From assembly GCA_028015205.1 (NCBI GenBank), contig JAPWFG010000025.1:124001-188000 (forward strand): a stretch of DNA of 64,000 nucleotides, in the 5' to 3' direction. A program made the translations under genes and the position numbers. How positions within the stretch are numbered: position 1 is the first letter of the stretch; the number at the start of each line of letters is the position of its first letter. Source of the stretch: Mytilisepta virgata (lineage: Eukaryota > Mollusca > Bivalvia > Mytilida > Mytilidae). A model generated the notes under the pieces. That model saw only the letters and a list, made by a program, of their open reading frames with translations, ran no database searches and was not told where the DNA came from. Shown here one piece after another: positions 1-11,900 of the stretch.

Positions 1-240
1 GGAACAAAACTTGACAGGAAGCATATGTGGGTGCGGGGTCGTTTATAAAGTTTACAAATATGACCGTAATGGGCAGTTCTTGTTTCTGATTGGCTGATAT
101 AAAAAAAAAAAAAAAAATTCTCCTCTGAAATCGCTTGGCCAAATGGAACGAAACTTGTCAGGAAGCATTTATGGGAGGTTGTTTACAAAGTTTCTTCATT
201 TCGCCCTGATCGGGCAACAAACATGGCCGCTATGGAGCAT
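1..240. repeat. Two diverged units of about 142 bp
   Basis: Units starting near 1 and 143 share GGAACNAAACTTG followed by CAGGAAGCAT and a poly-T-flanked middle. The element continues off the left edge. The next 340 bases hold nothing I recognise. Confidence 0.6.
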
Positions 241-584
241 TACGGTCATATCAGATAAGATAAACAAAAATTGAACATTCAAATGACATTTCCTACTCGT
301 TTGCTAGTTCTGACCCCTTTGACTGCTTGTATCCTAGAAATTGGATGAAAAATATAAATTTTACATTTTCTCCAAAATATCGTATTGTGACTTTTTTAAA
401 TCCTTGGAAATATATCTGGGAAATGATGAAGATATAAAAAACTTTTCAGACATACTATAATGAAAGCACTAATCAAGACAAACCAGAAAACCATTGAAAT
501 TGGTTGTTGAATAAAACAATAACAAATCCAGTAACATTGGTTTTTTGCCTCGTTTAACCCCTTATATTTCAAAAGAAACCAGAG

Positions 585-1375
585 GCGCCCAGGGGCCTGT
601 ATCGCTCACCTGATAGTGCATTGCCTATTACATATACCGACCAGTTCCCACAGGGTTAAAAGTTCGGCTGTGGTGGCAATCTTGTTTGATAGTTTGGGTC
701 AGCAGACAGAATTCTGAAAAGACCATCTAAGGAGCATTGTTGCTGAGTTTGGTTTCAACCTCTCGGTAGTCTCAGAAGATTTTTTAATGAATTTTTCATA
801 GTGTCCAATGTTAAACTATGTTCCTCTTTGTCGGCCATCTCGGTTGACAGTCCAGGTCATCCGACACAATTCTGAAAGAGGACAATCTAAGGACCATTGC
901 TGCCAAATCTTGTTCTAATTGACTAATTGTCTCAGACAAGATTATTTAATAAATTTTTCCTTAGGGTCCCATGTAAAACTGAGTTCGGCTGTGGCGGCCA
1001 TCTTGTGTGTCCGGTTCGTCGGACATAAATTTGAAAGAGAACCATCTAAAGACCATTGCTGCTAATTTTGGTTGCAATTGTATCAGTAGTTTCAGACAAG
1101 AAGATTTTTTAAATGAATTTTCCCATAGGGTCCAATGTTAAACTATGTTCGGCTGGTGCGGCCGTCTTGGTTGATGGTCCGGTTCATCGGACATAAATCT
1201 GAAATAGGACCATCTAAGGACCATTGCTGCTAAGTTTGGTTGCAATTGGCTCAGTAGTTTCAGACAAGAAGATTTTTAAATGAATTTCCCATAGGGTCCT
1301 ATGTTAAACTAAGTTCGGCTGTGGCAGCCATCTTGCTCGGATGTCGGGGCCATCAGACACCCCTTTGCGCGGGGA
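585..1375 (+). repeat. Family A tandem-repeat element, copy 1
   Basis: Starts with GGGCCTGTATCGCTCACCTG and carries five units of about 164 bp (landmark GTTCGGCTGTGG near 663, 984, 1148, 1313). The units share GGTTGCAATTGGCTCAGTAG and CATCTAAGGACCATTGCTGC. Noncoding. The closing hairpin is missing. Confidence 0.8.
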
Positions 1376-2600
1376 TAAAATATCTATGAAAGTGCAATCA
1401 AGAAGTTAGGGTGTTATTCTTAGTCCATGATAATTGTATTTTAAAATGTACATTGCTATGCACCTCCACCACAACAGAATTCGTGAACAGAGGACATATG
1501 ACAATTTGGATGAGGACATACGACATTTTGATCTAACACCAGTTGAACAAAATGGAACTAATCATGTGTAAATGACTCTAATGACTCTATGATGAAGATA
1601 AATTCTATACTAGTTTGTGTACAGACGCATTAGTAGATACAACCATTAAAACGGGTTTAGTTAAAGAAATATCCTACTATTCAGATTTACCAATAATAAA
1701 TTGTTGATATCTAGTACATATATTCTTAATGGTATTATTGTTTTGAATCTACCGCATATATATTACATGTAGTATTTGGCATATATTTTTTTGAAGATTG
1801 TTTTCGGGGAAAACACAGATGTTTTGAAGCTAGGCGGCATGACTTATGTAAAAAAAAAATATGTCACAATGAAATAAATAAAATGCATTGTGTCGGCACA
1901 CTGTGGTATTAATACTTCCCGCCATTTTTGTTGGGGACTAAAAGTACGCAACATCGCTAATCGCAAAAATTTGACCAATAATATAATTAATTTTTTACAG
2001 AAGACGGACACTTACCTATTCTTCAGATTAAGAATATAAAAAGATATGGTCACCGTGCCAGGGGAAAAGATATTAACCGAGAATGGGTACCAAAAAAAAA
2101 AAAAAAAATGGCGGGAAAAAAATTGTGCGCTTTTTCGTTTTTTGTTTTGGTTTTTTTTATACAAATAGCTGTTTACTAGGTTGTTAGAAACTTTTCATTT
2201 TAAATGTTTGAGAAAAAAAAACAATAAGCAGGTTGTTATGCTTCTTAAAACTTTGGTTTTGAGGAATATTATGCCATATAAACTTTTGACATGCAGGCTT
2301 TTAACCTTTTTTTCTAGTGTGGCGAAGAGTATAACGAGTTTCTGTTTTCTCGCATTGTATTAATTTCCATCACACTTATCTTTTATGAAAAACTCAAAAT
2401 GAATGGTCGGGAGTCTGGCCATATCTAACAAGATATTCAGCTCAGAGCACTTTCACTAGTGGCGGATTTGGTCAACCCTTGCATGATGACTACTGGAAAT
2501 GGGAATTTCGCAGAATATCGTACAACGTCATAGATAAATTGCGAAACAATAACGTTCAAAACAATATGCGCAGAGACAATAGTATGATTTATCTTTAATG
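1376..2600. other. AT-rich stretch downstream of gene A
   Basis: No gene recognised. Contains a 14-bp inverted repeat TTCCCGCCATTTTT (1916-1929) and its complement (2104-2117) around 174 bp, possibly a small MITE remnant, and poly-A runs. Confidence 0.4.
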
Positions 2601-2765
2601 TAGAATGGCAATATATAGGACATCGAAAATAATAATGTTAAATAAGCACTCTGTTTGATAAGCGAGTACATGAAGTTTTCATTCAAAATCAAAATATTAC
2701 ATATAACTTATATATACCATCAAATGAATATCAAAAGATAAAGTGTATTTCGTTCTATAATTTTG

Positions 2766-2992
2766 CTACAATGCATTTTGATAGACAAATTTATTTGTCT
2801 TAACATTTGATTCAGATACTACTTCATAAACGTTTTCATTCATATGTCTACTAATGGAATTTCCCATGGCCCGTTTATTTGTTCCTTGGGCAGACTGTGA
2901 ACCCAAGCCATCGTACTGGTTTTCATTTGTGCCAATACAGGTGTTAATGTAGCCACTGTCTTCATTTTCGTTTTTACTCATTCTTTGAAGAT
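2766..2992 (-). CDS. Gene A last exon: cytoplasmic tail
   Basis: 74 residues plus stop, hydrophilic, begins LQRMSKNENEDSGYIN. Tyrosine motifs in order: GYINT, QYDGL, VYEVV and FVYQNAL at the C-terminus. Two fit pYxN (Grb2-type SH2) and one YxxL. Acceptor TATGTAG. A possible ATTAAA poly(A) signal is at 2594-2599. Confidence 0.82.
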
Positions 2993-5900
2993 CTACATAG
3001 AAATATAACAAGATTAAAATTTGTTCTTGTTGAAGAAAACAATGTTGTTAAACTTGCATGCGTTCTACATAGATAGTGTAGTGTGCCGTCCATTTGATAC
3101 GTCAATTAATGTCTGAGTATTCCACTTTTTTATATAATTATTTAAAAAAAAATATAAATAAATTGTTTGATACCAATTGTGATTCACAAGATGTGCACAT
3201 TTATGGCAGACGTTTTAATATTTATTACACTTTCAAGATGTCTTACAAAGTTAAATAAGATATTTTATAAACTAAATGAGATATAAATGGTTATAAAGAT
3301 ATCATATTAAATATATAAGATATCTTATTTAGTTAAAAAGATATCTTGATTGTTTTAAAAGATATCTTACAAACTACAATAAGATATCTTTTATATAGTT
3401 TATTATAGAGATATTTGATAAACTAAATAAGATATCTCATGAAAGTATATAAGATATCTTATTAACTTCAAATTAAATAAGATATCTTATAAACATTACA
3501 AGATATCTTATATACTTAAAAAGATATCTTATAAACTTTATATGATATCTTGAAATTGAATAAATATAAAAACGACAGAACTATGACACTTGGTTAGACG
3601 TGTAAATCACGTGTAACGTGCGAAACGTGTGGATCGTGTGCTTGTAACGTGTGAATCGTGTGCGTGCAACGTGTGAATCGTTTGCGTGTGGTAAAAAACA
3701 TGTGATTTGAATCATGTACGAGATTTCATTGGTCCAGACAGATTTTAAAACGAGTGAATTTAAATCGGAGCATATTTCAAACTCGAATTAAAATATTGTT
3801 GGAACTAACTTTCACCGGTTCAAAAAATTTACTTATAAGTAAACCCTAAAACATTGTATATCTGAGGTAGATGTACAGGTAAATAGGTATTGGTCCCTTC
3901 AGAGGAACTCTTAATCCCTTGTCTAATTAGGTGTTGTTTTAGCCTGGTAATCGTTCGTAGAACACACCCTATGACACGAGGTCTTTGTTTGAAAGAAACC
4001 ATAATTGAGGCGTAATGTTTATTTTGCTGACAACTTTATTATTATCATATCAATTTTAATTAGTATGCGCTAGCTTATTAGATTAAAATAACATTATAGG
4101 GGTTATTGATTTTAAATAAATTTAAAATATTATTTAACAGTTAAAAAAATTAGCTTATGAAAATACATATTTGCATTTATGAAAAACGTTTAATGTGGGC
4201 CTTTTAATTAAACATGCTTCCTTTTATCGTACTTTTTTAAAATTTAAAATGATATACAATTTTAAATATTTGACTGCTACTCATATCTGGCATAACATTT
4301 AATTAATTCGTTTCATAATATTCCGTTCGTATCTTACAATCACAATTGTTAGAAATCGCACAATCGGAAATCGTGTTTCGTGTAACGTGCATCATGTGCG
4401 TGTATCATGCGAATCGTGTGCGTGTAACGTGCGAAACGCGGACATGTGTATCGTGTGAGTGTGGTTTGGTGCGTTACACGCTCGACCATGTGTAGCAGTA
4501 AATTAAAAGTATCAATATCCGGCTCGACTATGTATTTAAATATCAGCACTGAGCAGGAGATACCCTCGGGGACATGGGGTTCACCAGCAGTGGTATCGAC
4601 TCAGTGGAAAGTCGTGTTTCAACTCCCTCAGACCTTACCTGGATTTCGGTCACAATGTTTCGTTGTATATGTTTTGGCTTTCAAAATGTCTGGTCACGAG
4701 CGTACCTAAAGAAGGTTAATATAGAAATACACATCGTACGCAAGGAATTTAGCTGTTACACATCATTTCTATGAGTGTAGCCGATAACGTGTAACCCGGG
4801 AAGAGTAAAGGTGTACAGCGATTTGATTTTGTTATGTCACCTGTATAGTTTGCGCTTTTTGTCGTTATCTTATGATCGGAATTTTCATGATTGTGTTTTC
4901 TTCTGACATCCATATCTTTTCTCTTTTTACATCGCCTACAAAGGTAAACAAAAATAGTTTCAATTTTATATAAAGACAAAATGTTAGCTATTGTATGTAG
5001 TTAATAACCCGTGGCTCCTAGTAGCCTATACCCCTCACCTGATATTTCCATTTGTTCATTGCCAAATTGATATTAACATCCATGTAATGTTTGGTTTCAA
5101 TCCATTCAGTAATTTTCAAAAAGAAGCCGTTTCTATGTAATTCCAATAGGATCCCATGTTAAACTAAGTCCCCCGCTGGTGGCCATCTTGAATGACAGAT
5201 CAACATTAAAGTAACAACACGTGGTCTGTACCCCACAAGGAACATGCATGCCATATTTGGTTTCAATCCATTCAGCGGTTCTCTAGAAGATCTTTGTATG
5301 TATTTCTCATAGTGTCCTATGCTAAACTAAGTCCCCCGCTGGCAGCCATCTTTGATGACGGTTCAGCAACAAAGTAACAACACTTGGTCAGCATCTCATA
5401 AGGAACATTCATGCCATGTTTGGTTTCAATCCATTCAGCGGTTTCTAGAAGAATATTTTTGTATGTATTTCCCATAGGGTCCTATGTTAAACTTTAATCC
5501 TCTACTGGCAGCCTTTTTGGATGACGGATCATTACCAAAGTAACAACACTTGGTCTGCACCTCATAAGGAACATTCATGCCATGTATGGTTTCAATCCAT
5601 TCAGATGTTCTCTAGAAGAAGATGTTTGTATGTATTTCCAATAGGGTCCAATGTTTAACTAAGTCCCCTGCTGGCAGCCATGTTGGATGACGGATCATTA
5701 CCAAGGCAACAACATTTGCTCAGCACTTCATAAGGAACACTCATGCCATGTTGGTTTTAACGCTTTTAGCCAATCTCTAGAAGAAGATTTTTGTATGTAT
5801 TACACATGGGGTCCTATTTTAAACTAAGTTTCCTGCTGGCAGCCATCTTGGACGACAGATCGGCAACAAAGCAGCAACACTTGGTCAGCAGTTCATAAGG

Positions 5901-8900
5901 AACAATCATGCCATGTATGGTTTCAATCCATTCAGCAGTTCTCTAGAAGAAGATGTTTGTATGTATTTCCACACTTTTGAAAGAGGACTACCTTATGACC
6001 AGTCTACCACAGTTTGGTTCTAATTGGGCAAATAGTTTCATACATGAAGATTTTTTATGTGAATTTACCATAGGGTCCTATGTTAAACTAAGTTCCGATG
6101 TGGCGGCCACCTTGGTCAGAGGTCGGGACCATCGGACACAAATTTGGATGGGGGACTACCCAAGGGTCATTTCAGCAAATTTTGGCTGAGATTGGCGTAG
6201 CAGTTCCAGAGAAGATTTTTTAAATGTTGACCCGCCCTTTTTTCTATTTTTAGGTTGGCCGCCATCTTGGTCGAAATTCGGGTACACTGGACACAAATTT
6301 GAAAGGGACCACCCAAAGACCATTCCACCAAAGTTTTGTCCCAATTGGCCCAGTGGTTTCTGAGGAGAAGATTAAAATGTGGATTGTGGACGACGGACGC
6401 CAAGTGATCACAATATTTCACATGACCCTTTTGGTCAGGTGAGGTAAAAAAGTTAAAAAAAAAACAAAACAAAAATACTCTGTTAGATGAAAAAGTATGG
6501 AACCAGTTTGAGTTACATGGTACTATTGTAACACACTTTTGACCTTAAACGGCCTTTACGTCTTGTTTATTTTTTATTGTCTTGATACCACACAAAATAC
6601 GGACAACAAGATTAAAACAAGCTACATTGATGTCAATCAAGACTGAGAAAGACCAGTTCATAAAAGAATGAATTATGAAATGATCTAAACTTATCTTGAC
6701 CGAACTTGACTGAGTTTAAGACTACATGTCTTGATTAAAACATGTTATCTTGATTTGGCTTGGAAATATGATATTTCAGAAAATCGACCCAAAGTCAGAA
6801 CAAGACCGGAAACGTGTGTTACTATTGGTAAATAGATGATACAACAGGAAAAATAAAGATAACGACAAATCAAAGTACATGTACGTTTTTGTAAAAGAAT
6901 GAATTTGGCGGAAGGGAAATAGCTGCGTTATAAGAAATATAGGTAAAACCAGTAATCTGGATAGTGTCTTTTGGGAAATTTATATTTACATAGTTCTTTC
7001 TTTCTTTCTGTATTCATAAAAAGAAGCTTATTATCTCTTATTTTGATGTCTACGTGTAATTGTATACCTAACAAGTATTAAAGCAAATACAGCAACAATA
7101 AGAACACTTAGTGCACCACTGATTCTCCCACCAATAACTGATGCGGTGTCACCTGTTTCCTCAGCTAAAAATGAAACCAATTTTACATTTTATGTGTACT
7201 AATTAGTATTATGTTTTTTTTCCAAAAGGAAAAAACACATGTACTTTGTTCAACATATACATTTATTGAAAATTTGCAAGACATGTCGTCATCTTGATAG
7301 ATAATTTTACATTATTTTCAAGAAAAATAGTTTGAAGAATTTAGCCTATTTGTCAATATGAATTTACAATGCATCGGCATTTATATTATGTTATTATAAC
7401 TTATAACAAGTTTATTTCTGTATTGGCCTTGTTATTGGTTCGAGGCTTTCTGTATTTAATGTGCTGTTAAATTTTTCTAATATATTTTCCACATGATAGC
7501 ATTGAACAATTTCGGGTTTAGGTTAAGGTTAACGCTAAGATATTCTTTCATCTGAAGTAACTTATGTAATTTTACTGCTTTTACCGTGTAATTTGCAGAG
7601 ATCACCATAGTAGCCCTCAATACATCCAAGTACACACTTTCCAGAGTTTTTGTCACATGTGAGATTGACACAGGTACTGCAATTTCCTTCACATTTAAAA
7701 CCAAATAAACCAGGACCACAAACTGAAGACCAAATAAATAATTATATGCATGAATAAATAAAAAAACAAAAAAACAACAACATTAAAACAAAAACCTCAT
7801 AAAAATCTTACACCTGCAACTAAACTGACGAGTTGCGTTTTGGAAGATACTCTTCCAAATATTAGTTCTACTTGAATTTTTTATTAATTTTCTTTTGTTA
7901 AAAGAGTCTTATTCGTACAATCCAGCTTTTTCTCCAGTTAATCAAAAACTTTAAATTTATACCGGTCTTTCACGAATAATGTCGATTTCTATTGAACTCT
8001 ATGACGAGATAGCATTAAACCCTTTATGTTTACCCTTTATTTCTAACGGTTTAGTTAACGAGAACGACAGCATCCGATCACAAACTATGGGCAATATGAG
8101 CTAATTGTACCCTGCTATTTAAATTATGTACCTTGCAACCTATTTTCGAAATTTTATCCAGTGGTGAACTTGTTTGTTACCATACTTTACAGTATTTTTT
8201 ATACACCAGGGTATCATGACAGATAGGAGGTTTTGGTACTCATATTACCCGTTTAACCACACCACTGTTTAGTGTCTGTACCAAGTCAGACTATCCTGAC
8301 CCTGTTGTGTTTACGTTTTGTACTATTTCATGAATTTTTTTGTCAACAGTTCTAACTGTTGGGTGGCATTGATTGATTGGTATGTCAGTATTGATCTTTC
8401 ATGTTATCAACTTTGCTGTTTAGCAGCAGTCTTTTCTTCTGAGATTGGTATGATGTCATTCCTGAAAGGTGGATTCAACTTTGGTTCAACAGAAAGTAAT
8501 TTCTTACAGAAATACAAAATTGTCAATTTAACAACTGATGAGTCATAAATCGACGAAATGTGCACATCTTGTTCATCAAAATTGGCATCAAAGACATTTA
8601 TTTTTATTGATTTTTTTGTATTCAGAGGTTGGTGCATTTGATGAATTTTCAGAGAATATACGGTGGCGATAGATGTATACTCTCCAAAAAAAAAAAAAAG
8701 AAAAAAAAAAAAAGAAAGAATAATTAAAGAATGTTGGGAATAAACATATGAAAAAATATAATTTACCTCAAATTTTCAACTTCATTTTAAATACAGAAAT
8801 AAGGATCACATACTGAAATTTGGCACATTTGTTGTCCATACTTTAAATTTCTTTAAAATGTCAAAATGTATCAATTGAAGTATAGAATAGAGAATGGAAA

Positions 8901-11900
8901 CGGATAATGTGTCAAAGGGACAACCCGACCAAAGATCAGAAAACATCTCAAAGTTACCAATGAGTCTTCAACGCAGCGAGAAAATCCGGCACCCAGAAGC
9001 AGGCTTCAGCTGGTCCCTAAACAATAATGTGTACTAGTTCAGCAAAATGGACGGCATACTAAACTATTAAACATAAACATGAACCAAAATTAAAACTAGA
9101 AATTGGTGCCATTAGAAACGATGTCCATCCAAACACTGCACAAGTCAAAAAACAATTAACAGTGAAAAATTAGCAATTTCACAATTTCAGTCTGAACATT
9201 GGAACCCTGAATCAAATTTCAAAATTGAAAACCTTATTGGACATCTACGCATAGCGAAGAACAATATTATAAACAAATGAAACCACTGAAACAAAAAATA
9301 AATGAGCATTTCCAGAGAAAAGGCAAAATTAGCAACTTCACCATTTTTGGTCCCAAAATTTGAATCCGTAATAGATTTTCAAAATTAAAAACCTTTTCGC
9401 ACATCTACAGAGAATAAAGAACTGTATAATATACTAATAAATTTGCTAAATCTAAATGAAAAATTAAATAGGAGTTTAAGGAACAAGCTTAAATTCACTA
9501 TTTCCGAAATACAACCCCTGTGGCTCAAGTTGTCAAAATCAAAATTCTAAAACCTTATTGCGCAACTAAATACAGAATGTGACAATACTGTATAGAAATT
9601 AAAAGCATAAAATGAAAAATTAATAAGGAGTTTGGTTTAAATTTCCAGTTTTCTAAATTCGACCCCTGTGGTCCTCAATTTTTGTAAATCAAAATTCTAA
9701 AATCTGATTGCGCATCTACATACAGTATGTTATAATACTGTATAGAAATTAAAAGCATAAAATAAGAAATGAATGAGTAGTTTAGGTCACAATTTTAAAT
9801 TTCCATTTTTCGAAATTCGACCCCTGTGATTCCCAGTTTTCGAAAATCAAAATTCTAAAACCTTATTGCGCATCTACATACAGTTTGTGACAATACTGTA
9901 TAGAAATTAAATGCATGAGGTTAAAAATAAACGAGGATTTCTGGATATAAGATTATCTAACGGACAGACGGACCGATTACAAATATCCCCGAACTTCATT
10001 CAAAATGCGGGGATAAAAACACACAAGACTAACAAATGCTAGATGTTCCTGACTGTTTACAGGCGCAAAACTGGCGAGGTTAAACATGTTTTGTGAGATT
10101 TCAAAACTCCCCTATACCTCTAGCCAATCTGGAATAAAAGAACACAGAACACAGAGCGATACACACAGTAAAACTCAAAAAATGTCTGAGTCCGATGTTA
10201 AAATAGGTAACAGAAGAAACTAAGCAAAACAAGATTACTGTCGGAGTCGACAGTTATACTCACACCCCCACATTTGTTTCATCCAAGTGATGATTTTGAT
10301 GGAAATTTAAGTGTTAATTTTTTTTAGCTCACATGGCGAAAAGGGCCATGTGAGCTATTGTCATCACTCGTCGTCCGGCTGCCGTCGTTACCTTCCTTTT
10401 AAAGATCTTCTCTGAAACCACTGGGCCAGTTAGAACAAAACTTGGCAGCAACGGTCCTTAAGTGGCCCTCTTTTGGAATTATATCCGATGACCCTGGCCA
10501 CCAGAGCCGAACTTAGCTTAACATAGGACCCTATGGGAAATTTACTTAAAGATCTTCTTGTCTGAAAGCACTTGGGCAATTGCAACAAAAGTATGCAGCA
10601 ATGGTCCTTAGGTGGTCCTCTTTCAGAAATATATTCGATGACGCCGCCTGTCATCCAAGTTGGCCGCCAGAGCCGAATATCGTTTTACGTAGGATCCTAT
10701 GTGAAATTTACTTAAAGATCTTCTTGTCTGAAACTAATTGGCCAATTGGAACAAAACATGGCAGCAATGGTCCTTATGTGGTAATCGTTCAGAATTATAT
10801 CCGATAACCGCACTCGTCATCCAATATGTCCGCCAGATCCAAACTTAGCTTAACATAGGACCCTATTGGAAATTTACTTAAAGATCTTCTTGTCTGAAAG
10901 CACTTGGACAATTGCAACAAAAGTATACAGCAATGGTCCTTAGGTGGTCCTCTTTCAGAAATATATTCGATGACCCCGTCCGTCATTCAATTTGGCCACC
11001 AGGGCCGAATATACTTTTACATAGGATCCTATGGGAAATTTACTTAAAGATCTTGTCTGAAACCATTTGCCAAATTGGAACAAAACTTGGCAGCAATGGT
11101 CCTTAGTTGGTCCCCAATGCGGGTATATTGACAACTAGACTGAGGCGGTCGGAAACGACAGCTATCCCCGCACTCCCCACATTGTGTATCCTTGTGCACC
11201 TTTTTTCATAATTATACCTTTGAATACAGGCTCAAATTTGGGAAAATTAAAATTCTAAAACCTTATTGCACATCTGCATACAGTGTATGACGCTACTGTT
11301 TAGAAATGAAATGTATAAAATGAAAAATGAAAGAAATCTTTCACTCACCCACTTATAATTCCCAATTCTTGAAATTCGACCCACAAAGGCCACAGTTTAT
11401 GAAAATCAATATTCTAAAACCTTATTGCACATCTATATACAGTGTGTGACAATACCGTAAAGAAATTAAATATATAAAATGAAAAATTAAAGCGGAGATT
11501 AGGTCGCAAGCTTAAATTCCCAGTTTTCAAAATTAAACACCTGTGGGCCCCAAGTTCTGAACATTAAAATTGTAAAACTTTATTGAACATCTACATATAA
11601 TTATAATGTGTGACAATCTTTTATATAAATTAAATACATTAAATGAAAAATGAAAGAGGAGTTACGGTCACAAGCTTTAATTCACAATTTTCAAAATTCG
11701 ACCCCTGTGGGCCCCAATTTTTGAAAATCAAAATTTTAACACCCTATTGCACATCTAGATACGGTATGTGATAATACTGAATAGAAATTAAATGCATGAA
11801 GTCAAAAATGAAAGATGAGTTTATGTCACAAGCTTTAATTCCTAATTTTTGAAATTTGACACCTGTGGGCCCCAGTTTTTGAAAATCAAAATTCTAAAAC

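Noticed and set aside
3230..3560. A CRISPR-like array
   Set aside because: Short palindromes with AT-rich, similar spacers in a eukaryotic intron; no cas genes.
7038..7164. GTATAC donor for the gene A membrane exon
   Set aside because: It leaves phase 2 and would not join the tail exon at TATGTAG in frame; a minor acceptor at 2981 could rescue it, so it is only disfavoured.
10430..11106. Overlapping small frames on both strands
   Set aside because: They lie within tandem Family A units and repeat with the 167-bp period.
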